Of a stretch of DNA of 64,000 nucleotides, positions 45,140-55,155 are shown piece after piece; position 1 is the stretch's first letter; each line of letters starts with the position of its first letter. The translations under genes and the position numbers were made by a program. Under the pieces are notes generated by a model. It searched no databases and was not told where the DNA came from. It saw nothing but the letters and a program-made list of their open reading frames with translations. The stretch is from Rhodeus uyekii (lineage: Eukaryota; Chordata; Actinopteri; Cypriniformes; Acheilognathidae): contig JAWRVZ010000065.1 in assembly GCA_037043235.1 (NCBI GenBank), positions 675,501 through 739,500 on the forward strand, read 5' to 3'.

Positions 45140-45420
45140 TCTAAAGCTCAGAGGCTTCATTTACTTGATTAAAAATACAGTAAAAACAGTTATATTATGA
45201 AATATACTTAAATAATATTTAAAAAAAACTTACAATTACTGTTTCATATTATATTGAATATATTCCCAATTTATTTTATGTAATGCAAAGCTGAATTACC
45301 AGCACCATTACATTACTTTATTATCCTTCAGAAGTCACAGGAATTAAAAATTATTCAGTGTTCAATGAAAATCTGAAATCCACTATAGATTTTAACTTTT
45401 CATTATGCACTTTTCATTCA
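45140..45420 (+). repeat. Fragment of the 18.8-kb repeat family
   Basis: CTCAGAGGCTTCATTTACTT, GATTAAAAATACAGTAAAAA, TAATGCAAAGCTGAATTACC and TTATCCTTCAGAAGTCACAG phrases in consensus order. Diverged. Confidence 0.6.
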
Positions 45421-45861
45421 TGACCATCTGGCCTTCCAGGCTGAAAATGTGAAAATGGAGCTGATCATTGCATTTAAAGGTTTTTTTTGTGTGTGTGGAG
45501 CTGCATAGTGCACAGCCTTTGTCTGGGAAGTGCTAAATGAAAAAAATACTCTCTTTACTTTTTACTTTTCAGAACGTTTAAAAAAAACAGGGAGGATGGG
45601 ACAAGCAGTCCTAATGGCTATAGTGGAATCATATTTCAATGGCTAAAGTGATCGGCCTGGTATTAAAACACATTTTATTACTTGAACAGTGTTGTTAATT
45701 TGTAATTCAGAAAGCTCCCTGAGAACACTGTGTAATCTGTAATGCAGTAACAGTGCCCCCTTTTGAGTGGAGAGGCCCTTGATCTGGAACCTAAAAATAC
45801 AGTTTGATTGGGCTCCTGGTTCATATTCATAAAGGTTTTTATGTATATGAACCAGCTCAGA
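45421..45861. other. AT-rich intergenic DNA
   Basis: No supported feature. Confidence 0.5.
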
Positions 45862-45902
45862 AATATATATATATTATATATATAATTTTACATAAAAAAA
45901 AA

Positions 45903-45943
<41 letters not shown>

Positions 45944-45965
45944 GATATATATAGATATATATATA
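45862..45965. repeat. Compound AT microsatellite
   Basis: AT/TA dinucleotides broken by short A and GATA-type interruptions. The Ile/Tyr repeat in the overlapping minus frame (45874-46077) is an artefact. Confidence 0.9.
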
Positions 45966-46369
45966 AACTTTTCAAAATAGCGACATGAAATGCTGAAATT
46001 GTGACTGACAGACGAAATGATGAGATATAAGATAATATAAGATAAAAAGGAAAAAATCCTAATCTTTTGATCTCCATAATTATGATAATTATGTCATAAT
46101 CTTGACATAATTTAGTAGCCTATGTCAGCCACCTTTTTGTCATAATTATGAATGAGCACTACAGCATGATTTTCTCATGTGGGAGAAATATGCTTTCATA
46201 AATATGAACAGATTGAATATCATTAAAACATAGTAGTGCTCATGTTTAGAAAGCCAAACTGACAATGTTATTTCAATAAAAGTTATTTCAAGTTCATTGC
46301 AATAAATGTCTTCATCTATAGATTCAAATCCTACAACAAATCTGTACCGTAGACCAGCGCACATTAAAA
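45966..46369. other. AT-rich DNA with short inverted words
   Basis: ATAATTATGATAATTATGTC and TGTCATAATTATGAATGAG at 46077-46155 are overlapping palindromic words, probably a simple-sequence derivative. Confidence 0.4.
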
Positions 46370-47250
46370 GCTACGCTGCAAAACCTGTAAATCTACTTCC
46401 TCGCAATCTATTGTGTTCAACCTAGCAGCTAAGCGGACGGCAACTCCACAGCGACAGGTGATATCAACTGTTGGTACTAACAAATAAAACAGCACATATT
46501 CCTGGGATGTGCGACAGGTCAAAAAGCAAAAGCATCCCAGAATTCCTAAGGTCTTGGGAGCCTGCCAAAAGACGTCAATCATCTGTAAAACAATCCAACA
46601 TGAGAACAGAAGGGTTCCAGGATCATGTTCTGATTGGTTTAGGATCTATGGATCTGCACGGCCTTCAACATCAACCGTCTCACGTTGACCTGCCTTCTGA
46701 TCAAACCGATAAAACCTTTCAGGGAGGCAATAATGAGAAAAAGCAACCAAGAGAGCCATTGTTTTACTGTGTTGACGGTTTGACAAATTTATCTTTACGA
46801 AGTGTGTATTTGTTTTGAGCAATGTACATAAAATGAATGATTTCATCTTTCCACCGACATCCTGTAACAGTCCATTAATCACAATCACCAGTTTCAATTA
46901 CGACAGCGTTGGGAATGTTCTGTCTGCAGGTTACCTGGTTGAAGTCTCTTGAGTCGATGTGTATCTGATGCGATATGATGCACCTCAGGGAGAGTACTTG
47001 ACGAGAGAGAGTGTCTCGCAGATCAGAGATATCACTGATCCCATAATAATCCCACAATAATCCTACTGTGAGACAGCACTTAATCATCCTGTTTGTAATG
47101 CGATATGGATTAGGCCATTAGCAATCGGCATGGGCCCTAGACTGACGCGCCATAGGCACTAACACAACCCAAACTGCCAGGAACTGAGCCATTGACGTAA
47201 ACTAGGCCCAGTCAAACCACCTCTTATTGTAGGTCACTGAACACGCCTCT
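46370..47250. promoter_or_regulatory. Complex block of unknown nature
   Basis: Higher-complexity sequence containing a 115-codon plus frame (46471-46818) with no domain I recognise. From 46920 on there are CpG-containing stretches (TGCGATATGATGCACCTCAG, GACTGACGCGCCATAGGCAC). It may be a non-coding regulatory block or an unrecognised old repeat; I cannot decide. Confidence 0.25.
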
Positions 47251-47361
47251 CTAAAAAACAATCCTGCAAAATGTTAATACGAATAAAGCAAAGAAAAATG
47301 CTTAAACGAGTGATAAACACTTGACGTGAAATCTAAAGAGGAGGATGATGGCTAATTACTA

Positions 47362-48021
47362 TACAGTAATCCCTTGCCACTTTGTGATTCAAGTGTCGCG
47401 GCCTCAGTGCATCGCATCAGTTTTTCCAATATATTAATCGAAAAATTAAAATTCAAAAATACCGTCATATCGGCAACCGTATTGCGAAAAGCAGTGTTGC
47501 TTCATCGTGATGCGCAAGAGAAACGGTTTCCCAGGATGCCAGACAAAGAGAGAAACTCTTTCAGAGGCTTTGTACACGCCCACAGTACTCAGACAAGACA
47601 CGTGATTGGTTCCCGGAGCGAGATCGACCAATGAAAGCACGAGTGGAGTGGGAGCCTCTTCACCTCTCTCAGAAGCAAATGTTGACGATTCAGTGCCGAT
47701 ATCTGACGATGAGGCGTTTCCCGAACTGATTTAAAGGCCTCATTATACCAGTGCAGTAACACCATCATCATCATCATCATCGTCATCGAACCGCACAGGT
47801 CTGTCTCAAGATACTACTGTCATTGATGAGTGAGAGAGAGTAAATGTATAATATTAAGGTTTTATAATAAAATATATATAATTAAAATATATATAAAGTA
47901 TAAATATTCATATTTTAAACATTCTGGTAATTCCTAGGGGACCAATCCTACTTTGTGGATTTTCACCTTTAGCGGTGGGGTTCCGGTCCACATTAACCGC
48001 GATAAACGAAGGATCACTGTA
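47362..48021. mobile_element. Tc1/mariner or pogo-like element with TACAGTAATCCC termini
   Basis: The left end reads TACAGTAATCCCTTGCC and the right end GATAAACGAAGGATCACTGTA, inverted and bounded by TA. Near the right end, TTTCACCTTTAGCGGTGGGG, GTTCCGGTCC and ACCGCGATAAACG match a vertebrate element family I know by its 'tttatcgcgg' ends. The interior holds decayed frames (86 codons at 47374-47634), so it may be a shortened relic of an autonomous element. Confidence 0.7.
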
Positions 48022-48410
48022 CTGTTATTTTAATATATTTTAAAATTATTCCTGTGATGGCAAAGCCGAATTTTCAGGATCATTACTCATGTCTTTTTTG
48101 TCACGTGATCCTGCAGAAATCATTCTAATTGGATGATTTGGTGCTCAAGAAATGTTTGGCTTATTGTGCATTGGCTATTTATTAGTACTTATAAAGCACA
48201 TATTAATGACTTATTCTGCATGATCATATTCTATATCCCTCATACCCCATAAATTAGGAATTTATTTCCCAAAAAGTCATAGTAAATAGCGAATGTGTTC
48301 CCTAAAACGTGACCGATATTTCTTATCATTATCGATGTTGAAAACCGTTGTGCTGCTTAATATTTGATGTGGAAACTCCTGATACAATTTTATACCAGCA
48401 AATGTGTCTC
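48022..48410 (+). repeat. Cyprinid repeat (18.8-kb family) interrupted by two insertions
   Basis: TATTCCTGTGATGGCAAAGC, GCCGAATTTTCAGGATCATT, GTCACGTGATCCTGCAGAAA and ATCATTCTAATTGG, then after an interruption TTATCATTATCGATGTTGAA and AAACCGTTGTGCTGCTTAAT. The left flank is cut by the 47362-48021 element and the middle by the 48172-48314 block. Confidence 0.65.
48172..48314. mobile_element. Small repeat nested inside the above
   Basis: GCTATTTATTAGTACTTATA, AAGCACATATTAATGACTTA, TTCTGCATGATCATATTCTA and AAAAGTCATAGTAAATAGCG match a cyprinid element and break the surrounding repeat exactly between its GGTGCTCAAGAAATGTTT and TTTCTTATCATTATCG phrases. Confidence 0.55.
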
Positions 48411-49999
48411 AAAAATCGTTTTAAATATAAACTATTCCTTATTTTACACAATATTACCATAAAATTCTGTATAAAAAGCAATTATGCATTGAGAATACTG
48501 TCAATAAATTTAATTGAGTGATTTCTACCAAAACTGTTAATCAAGATGGGGATAATCTCAAAATGCCCAAATTAATCTGCCTTTCCAGTACATCAGGCCA
48601 TCATTAGTCAGAATGATGTAGAAGAAATGCATACACGCCTTTCCCTGTGTGTAAACTGATGCACTGCCCATGAATCTACACACTCCAGATATCCATAAGC
48701 AGGTTTGTGTTTTGTGTGTATCAGTGACTCTATACAGCCTTTAATTATACCTGTATTGTTCAGTTAATTCCCCATACCATTCAGACTAGCGTGAGTGTCC
48801 CTTTCTTCCTGTTTGTCACACAGCCAAAGGGCAACTTTCATCCCGGATCAAGTGACTGAGTAAATCTTCATCACGTATGATCGCTGCAGCGGAGGGACTC
48901 ACGAAATGATCCTACACACACAAACACAGTTAAACTCAATACCACATGAGCTATTTTTTCCCCCTTGCACATATAGACTGTTTAAGAAAAAAAAAGTTAC
49001 AATCTCAATATAATGCAAGGACATTGGTTTTCATGAAAATCCTCCAATGTTCCTCTCACATTCTTCTTTTCACCTTTAAACAACTTTATTCACTGGGCCG
49101 CAATACAAAAGGCTCTCTCGGGTCCTTCAGAACAGTTCTTATTATGTAGACGGTGAGATCAGAGAGACCTCAGTGAGAAAAGAAGAGTTTGTGTCCTAAT
49201 GACTTTGCCCTATGGGTGATGTCTGATTTCTGCATATTTTGTTGATGAATTGAGTTTTCCTTTGATGAGCAAACCCGGTCGATAGTGTGCCGTACCTGGG
49301 TCTGAATGCCGCTCAAGGCTAAGTTCCAGCTCTAAATGAGAATAAGAAGTTGATAGGGTCAATACACACACACACATATTTATTTATGTATGTTGTACTA
49401 GATATACGTGTGTCGGTGTGAGACGATACTTCTTTTCACTTAAAGAGACACCTCAGCCTTGTGCACTCGTCGCGCTTTTGATTCAAAATCAAAATATTCA
49501 TTAACAAAGAACGTTCACCTATTTTCTCTATTAGAAACTTCCTATGAAAACAAGTCTTTTACTGAGAAGACATCCTTGTGTCACTCAAATAAAATAAAAA
49601 AACAAACGGCAGAATTTGCAAGGTTAGCAGACCTGGAAGGAAAGAGAATTGCTTTAAAAACGAAATCCCAATTTCCTCGGATTGTGCTCATGGCTTTTTC
49701 TGTTTCTGAAAAGTGTGCAAACACCAGTTTGCTTTCGATGTGATTACTAACAGAAATGGAATGAATCAAAAGGTGTTTACGGCCTTAGAAAATGTAACTG
49801 GGAATATGTTTCTCGAGTCAACACACACACACACCGTGAACGGTCATGGGATGTTCAAGGAGCTGTGAGTGCTATCCTGTTTACAGTCTCTCAGATGGGA
49901 CCCCGAGCACCTGGTAATTAAAATTGCTAATCATGCACAATTACCCATCCAAGCTCCACACTCTGAAAGTGGCCTCTCACACTCTCTGGAAGTGTGGGG
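48411..49999. other. Intergenic DNA, nothing recognised
   Basis: AT-rich with a few complex patches (~48830-48910, ~49850-49960). Frames up to 94 codons without domains. A short CA run lies at 49364-49373. Confidence 0.4.
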
Positions 50000-50330
50000 T
50001 AAAGGGGGAAGAATGTTAGTCATCTTTTGATTAGCGTTCTGTGGCAGGAGCACCTCTCACCACAGTTTTGTCTTGCGGAGCAGCCACCGCGAAGTCAGCC
50101 ACAAAAGAGAGACGAACATCTGCTAGAGGTTGTCCGATGTTGCCAAGACCACCAGGCCAGGTGCGGTTTTTACTGAGAGAGCTCGTTCCAGGGGAAAGCA
50201 GCACGCGGCGGCACCCTCGCAGGACAAACATCCCTACGCCGTCACCTGTTTCTTTGTGTGGCACCAGCTGAGCGTGCAGGAGCCACAGCTGCCTCCAACC
50301 CAAATCCCCCTCTTCTGTTTGTTTTAGATC
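50000..50330. promoter_or_regulatory. GC-richer candidate regulatory block
   Basis: Repeat-free, complex: CTTTTGATTAGCGTTCTGTG, GTCTTGCGGAGCAGCCACCG, GAAAGCAGCACGCGGCGGCA. Overlapping frames of 65-90 codons exist on both strands, none with domains. Unsure. Confidence 0.3.
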
Positions 50331-50715
50331 TAAAACGAGTCACCTGTTTTAAGTTGGTCACCTCAGGGCCTGTTTGTAATGGAAACCATTATTTGAACAG
50401 AAAACATAGGTAAACATCACTTCTGCTCGTCATATTTTAGTTGATAAAAATCAGTCAATACATTTTAATTGGGGAAAAAACTGCTAATAAAATGAACCGA
50501 TTCTTTGAGAAGAGACAAATTATGACAGTGATTTTGTTTTATCATTGTACATCCCAGCATCTATTTTGCAGATCTGAATTTTATGGTAATGTTTTTATGA
50601 ATTTACATATGTGAAAAAATACACTGTATTCAAAAACATTATTTTAAAAAATCGTTTACACACAAAAAATATATAAAGCTAGTTATAGTTATATAAGCTA
50701 TAGTATATATCTAGG

Positions 50716-50726
50716 TACACACACAG

Positions 50727-50771
<45 letters not shown>

Positions 50772-50804
50772 TATCCTGGATGCTCCTAATTTATAAAAAT
50801 AAAA

Positions 50805-50882
<78 letters not shown>
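50716..50882. repeat. Compound CA/GA/TA/CA microsatellite
   Basis: CA (50716-50742), GA (50741-50768), TG/TA (50804-50864), CA (50864-50882). The spacer 50769-50803 is part of an inverted repeat (next entry). Confidence 0.95.
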
Positions 50883-50953
50883 TGTATATATGTATATATG
50901 TTGTATATTTATACACTTTATTTTTATAAAGGTTTTATAAATTAGGACATCCC
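50776..50953. repeat. Inverted repeat enclosing the TA tract
   Basis: The left arm GGATGCTCCTAATTTATAAA (50778-50797), continuing AATAAAAGTGTG, faces TTTTATAAATTAGGACATCC on the right (50934-50953), with TACACTTTATTTTTATAAAG before it. The arms match with one ~10-base insertion, and the TA tract forms the loop. A cruciform-prone structure or a foldback relic. Confidence 0.65.
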
Positions 50954-50998
50954 CAAAAGGACTTTCTGTGAGATTAAATGGTTTTATACTGTATAATC
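50883..50998. repeat. Left half of the 'TTTATGGGGAC' cyprinid repeat
   Basis: GGACATCCCCAAAAGGACTT, TCTGTGAG and ATGGTTTTATACTGTATAAT lead into the insertion point of the next element. The right half resumes at 52867. Confidence 0.55.
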
Positions 50999-51179
50999 TA
51001 CACTGTAAACCCTAAAGTTGAATCAACTGTTCTTTACTTAAACAATCAAGTAATCTTGACTAAACATTTTAATTTTTAACCCAAATCTCAAAAATATAAT
51101 TTAGCTTAACTTATTTAACTGCAAAATACATAAACTTAAGATTTCAAGTGTTATGAACTCAAAATCTTGATTAATGAAA

Positions 51180-51370
51180 ATAGCGCACTCAGGTCTCCCT
51201 TTGTTGTGATTGGCCATGCAAGGAGTTCTGCATGGCAACAAGAGAACTAATGCTCTGATTGGTGGATATTTTCAAACTGCGGTCCTTCATGCCTAGTCCG
51301 TTACTGCTGTTACTTTGAGGGAAATTCAAATCAAGAAAGGACTTTTCCATCGTGAGAAATCTTCATTTCG
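51180..51370 (+). promoter_or_regulatory. Promoter-like segment and first exon within the element
   Basis: Sharply more complex and GC-richer than the surrounding element: TTTGTTGTGATTGGCCATGC and AATGCTCTGATTGGTGGATA carry two inverted CCAAT boxes ~52 bp apart, followed by CAAGAAAGGACTTTTCCATC and CATTTCG before GTAAGT (51371-51376). This is the layout of a housekeeping-type promoter with a short non-coding first exon. No TATA box seen. Transcription is not demonstrated. Confidence 0.45.
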
Positions 51371-52079
51371 GTAAGTTAAAGTTATTTTCACGTGATATAT
51401 AGTAATGTTTTTGTGTGATATAAAATTTGAATGTTTAATGATATGTTTCTATAATAAAACGCAATGTAGCTGTAATTACAAATGTTTCCCGGTGAAAATT
51501 TGCTAACGTAGCGATTAACAATATTTTCACCGTTGTTTTTTTTGATGGTATAACTGGCATATAAAATTATTCTTTATTAATATTGAAAAATGTTAGTTAA
51601 TAAACATAATCATTGTTCAATATTGCGTTTCTGTGAGAAACAGGGCAGCTTCTTCTGAGGAAATTAGTGATGTTTTCCCCGCTCAAACTTTCCCACCGTC
51701 ACTATTAATTAACAATGTTTTAATCAGGATATTGTTCATATTTGATTTGTGAGATGTAAACGTATTTATTAAAGTCTTAATTCTTTATTTTTTTGCGAGA
51801 AAGAACATGGCAGCTACTGCTAAAACCAGCTAGTGATTTATTTTTCCCAGTCAAACTTTGGCAATTAAATAATTAGATAACTTTTTAATATACTGTAGAA
51901 ACATGGCCAACTTTTTGTACACTATTTGTCTTCAAAAGAAAAACTTTTATATTGCATCCAAAGTTGGGTTAGGGTTAGTGATTTGTTCTGAAAAACATGC
52001 ATTGACAGTCATGATCACAATACTCTTTTCATAAATATAATATATTAATGCCTGTTTCTTCACTTTGATTTTATTCAAG

Positions 52080-52280
52080 GACACTGATCTTCAGACCCCC
52101 AACTCCTTGCATTTGGATTCCTCTATTGAAATGATACTTGAAGGCCAAGTAGTGATGGACAACATGCAGGATCTCCTACAAGAAATGTGTTTTCCCTTCT
52201 GTCTCATTTACTCATTAGACTTGAATTACTCTGAGTCAAAATGTAGTTATTGTTACATCCATATGATCACTACATTTTAA
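52080..52280 (+). pseudogene. Captured C-terminal exon fragment of an uncharacterised fish protein family
   Basis: Preceded by a T-rich tract and TTATTCAAG (acceptor). The frame is open from the first base of the exon to a stop at 52278-52280. The peptide contains ILEGQVVMDNMQDL, then FCLIYSLDLNY, a pattern I associate with the C-terminal segment of multicopy, SAM-domain-3-like uncharacterised proteins in cyprinids (…EG…VLxDLxD…A…LFGLIYALNLxYP). The usual C-terminal helix after NYP is replaced by a short divergent tail, so it looks truncated. The family link is from memory and moderate at best. Confidence 0.4.
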
Positions 52281-52454
52281 CAATTGTCAAACTAAAAAAT
52301 ATATAGTGTTTAAATTAAGAGCGACAAGTTCTACAATTGTTGTAGTTAATGTGGGATATTGCATTATTTTTACAGCGCTGTACAGTGTGATTGTGACCCA
52401 ATTCCATTACATTATAATGTGCTCTGTAATATTTATTAATATGAAAGGTTGACC

Positions 52455-52460
52455 AATAAA
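52455..52460 (+). terminator. Polyadenylation signal within the element
   Basis: AATAAA about 175 bases after the stop codon of the captured exon, followed by a T/GT-rich stretch (TTATGTTGTTGTTTTTTC) suitable as a downstream element. Confidence 0.5.
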
Positions 52461-52670
52461 GACAATCAATAATCTCATTATGTTGTTGTTTTTTCTAGTT
52501 TGGTATGTTTGCACAAAGCTTACATTCAAAAATAAGAACTTTATAATTGTAATTTATAAATCATTTCTAATTTATTTTAATTGTTATCTTGAGTTAACTT
52601 AAATATGTAAGTACTTACAATTAACACCAAGTTAAGTGAACTTGTTTGTTTAAGTGCATTAAATAAGCAC

Positions 52671-52778
52671 CAAGCTAGGTGAACGTAACAATGTAAGTAC
52701 ATTCAACTTGAGCAACAAGTTAGGTGAACATAACAACGTAAGTACATTCAACTTGAGCAACAAGTTAGGTGAACTTAA
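52671..52778. repeat. 2.4 tandem copies of a 45-bp unit
   Basis: Units start at 52671, 52716 and 52761 (partial). The first two differ at only a few positions; each carries CAAG(C/T)TAGGTGAAC and AAGTACATTCAACTTGAGCA. They lie just inside the right terminus, as subterminal repeats often do. Confidence 0.85.
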
Positions 52779-52866
52779 GCATATTTTTGTCATTACTCAA
52801 TTGAATTGAGGGAACGAGTTTACTCAATAAGTATAGTTAATTGAACTTATTAGGGTTTTCAGTGTA

Positions 52867-53105
52867 GATCTTCTATCCCTTAACACTAATATTAACCCTA
52901 CTCGTAAACCTCCCCATCACAAAAACCTTTCACTATTTTACATGTTTAAAAAAAGATAATTCTGTATGATTTATGAGATTGTTTCCTCATGAGGACCACA
53001 AACAAAAAGCCAAAACTGCGTTTTCAAAAACGCCATTCTATATGATTTATAAGCTGTTTCCCTCATAATTTGCCCAATATATCCACAAGGTAAAAAATTG
53101 CTGGT
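52867..53105. repeat. Right half of the interrupted 'TTTATGGGGAC' repeat
   Basis: TCTTCTATCCCTTAACACTA, CTCGTAAACCTCCCCATCAC, AAAAACCTTTCACTATTTTA and GATTTATAAGCTGTTTCCCT continue the family consensus from 50998. Confidence 0.6.
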
Positions 53106-53159
53106 ATTACTATATTTGTGGGAACATTTGGTCATAATAATGTAGTGTTTATCAGGACC

Positions 53160-53640
53160 CCATCCTGGTTAGGTGCAGTTCACGGAGTAATTAGCAAGGC
53201 TAGTTGGGGAGGGCTGTGGAAAACAATCGCCCCTGCTGTTTGCTCAAGTTCGAGCCCGTTGGACTGGCTTAATTGGCCGTGTAATAATGTCGACCTGAGG
53301 AGGGCTTGCGTGAAAGGGCTGTCCCTGTTCCCACAAACCCCGGGGCCAGCGCCAATCTAGCCCCTCGCTGAAAGACTGACGGGAAGAAAAGCGACACCGT
53401 ACAATGCCTCGCTCGGGCGGGTGAAGGATTTCTCCGTTTAATTAGGCGCGTCCTGTTTCCATAGCCACACACGGCCCAGCAGGCCTGCTGCGCGCGGAGC
53501 ACCGTGGGTAGTCGAACTCAGACCGGTCGCTGATTAGGGTATTGTTCCCGTGTTTATCATCGAGGATGTTAATTACTTCGAAGAATGATCGCTATTAATG
53601 AATTTCAATTGGAAGTTGTTTCACTCATATTAGGCTATCG
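53160..53640. promoter_or_regulatory. Strong candidate conserved non-coding element
   Basis: Almost 500 bases of GC-rich, repeat-free sequence in a repeat-dense area: CACGGAGTAATTAGCAAGGC, GGACTGGCTTAATTGGCCGT, TTTCTCCGTTTAATTAGGCG, GCTGATTAGGGTATTGTTCC and TTAATTACTTCGAAGAATGA. At least five TAATTA/TTAATT homeodomain cores plus an ATTGTT SOX word. Frames of 77-80 codons have no domain. Likely a developmental enhancer for sox1 or for the right-edge gene. Confidence 0.5.
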
Positions 53641-54267
53641 AAGGTGCAACATTTTTGGAAGGCGTTTAGTTCTATCAGCAATTAGAGGACTGGTTTATAC
53701 TCACAACAAACACAACTAGGACTGTTCATTTGGATGAACCAGACCGACTCTTTACAGACAGGTTTGTGGCTATTTTTTTAGCCCATTTATTGCTTCATTT
53801 AATTCTACATAAAGGACTACATCCTCTATGCAAGAAAAATGTGTGCACCATGATCTTCTATCATGGATAAGATATCATTTCAAAAGCACACTATATTCAG
53901 AAGTGATGACAGTTAGATAAAGGATTAAAATAAAATGAATGGCCTAAAATTACTTTCAACAACAGGCTGTCCTTGTGTGCATGCATTATAAAAGTGTCAA
54001 GCAATATTGTTAGCAATCAGTATTTCTTTTCATTGTAAAGGAATCATTTTAAAATCACAACAAACAAAGGTTTCTCATTTTTCTGTTCATACCTAACATT
54101 ACATGTCTTAGCAGTAGCAGAGCATCCTCCACTGGCAACGCTTGAAAAGAAATGTTTTGACTGAAAGAGAAACTGCCTGATAGTTTGTAAGATCAATAAT
54201 TATGTGTTATATAATGTACCTCATGTAGGCTTATCTCTCAAAGGCGCATATATGTATATATATAATA
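53641..54267. other. AT-rich intergenic DNA
   Basis: No supported feature. Confidence 0.5.
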
Positions 54268-54978
54268 GTCAGGGTGGAAGGAAATGCGAGGACTCGATGC
54301 GATGAGGAAAGGCTTTATTTACAATGAAAAATAAAACAAAAAGAAAAACAAAACTACCCCAAGGGGGAAAAAATGACTTGACAAATAAATGACAACGATC
54401 CAGCATAGGAAAGCAGACACGGGGAGAATAAATAGGGAACACATAAGGCAGTTAATAAGGGAGAACAGGTGAGGCAAATCAAACCAATAACGAGGAAACC
54501 AGACGGATGGGGTTGCACGATAGACAGGAGAGCACATGGCACAAGAAACACATGTGACAAGCCATGTGCTCACAAAACATGACATGAACACGCAGCCAAT
54601 GAAAACACAAGCTGCGCGCTACACAGCACAAGACAAAACATGTAAAAGAGTATGCGGCCAATGTAAACATGAACCGCGTGCTACATAACAACTGACGTGG
54701 ACAAGAGAGTGCACAGCCTGAGCGAACTCGAAACCGCACACTCTCATAGAACAAGACTCATCTCATGCACTCACAACAGAAAACAAACACACGGAGCATG
54801 AATCACAAAGCACAAAACTAAAACCGAATAAGACTGGAATTGGTATCCGAACACCACGACCCACATGCAGGACGAATCACGTGGACAGGAAATGCAATAG
54901 ACAAGAGATTACGGGAGTGTCAGAACTTTGTCACAAAACCATGAAATAACTAGACCGAATGTGACAGAACCCTGACAT
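54268..54978 (-). mobile_element. LTR-like interspersed element
   Basis: On the minus strand it starts TGTCAGGGTTCTGTCACATT and ends CTTCCACCCTGAC, with AATAAA-type signals near the end (TTGTAAATAAAGCCTTTCC). The interior has CAAGCCATGTGCTCACAAAA and repeated GCGCGCTACACA/CCGCGTGCTACATA phrases on the plus strand. The TG start and poly(A) signal near the 3' end suggest a solo LTR, but GTCAGGGT/ACCCTGAC are also inverted, as in a DNA element. Recognised as a recurring fish repeat; class unresolved. No internal retroviral genes are present. Confidence 0.55.
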
Positions 54979-55005
54979 ATGTGTGTATGTATGTACATAA
55001 ATACA

Positions 55006-55155
55006 TACAGTGGTGTGAAAAAGAGTTTCCCCCCTTCCTGATTGCATGTTTGTCACACTTACATTTTTCAGATCTTCTAAGAAATTTAAATATTAGTCAA
55101 AGATAACTCAAGTAAACACAAAATGCAAGGGACAACACTTTTTCACACCACTGTA
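55006..55155. mobile_element. 150-bp MITE, TA-flanked
   Basis: TACAGTGGTGTGAAAAAGAG on the left and CACTTTTTCACACCACTGTA on the right are near-perfect inverted termini bounded by TA. Inside are TGCATGTTTGTCACACTTAC and AGTCAAAGATAACTCAAGTA. It appears to be an internally deleted member of a very common fish Tc1/mariner MITE. Confidence 0.85.

Larger units (their letters stand above)
50999..52866 (+). mobile_element. 1.87-kb TIR element carrying a small spliced gene
   Basis: The left terminus TACACTGTAAACCCTAAAGT and right terminus ACTTATTAGGGTTTTCAGTGTA are inverted repeats bounded by TA, in the same terminal family as the MITE at 35666-36190. It splits an older repeat (50883-50998 and 52867-53105), so it is a real insertion. 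Inside, in order: a promoter-like block with two inverted CCAAT words (51180-51330), a splice donor (51371), an AT-rich intron, an acceptor (52079), an open exon (52080-52280), a poly(A) signal (52455-52460), and tandem 45-bp repeats (52671-52778). No transposase, so it must be mobilised in trans. I read it as a transposon that captured a host gene fragment. Confidence 0.7.

Noticed and set aside
46471..46818. 115-codon frame as a protein-coding exon
   Set aside because: No recognisable motif and no convincing flanking splice sites; treated as an unassigned complex block.
50679..50882. Tyr/Ile-rich 'membrane' frame
   Set aside because: Translation of CA/GA/TA microsatellites.
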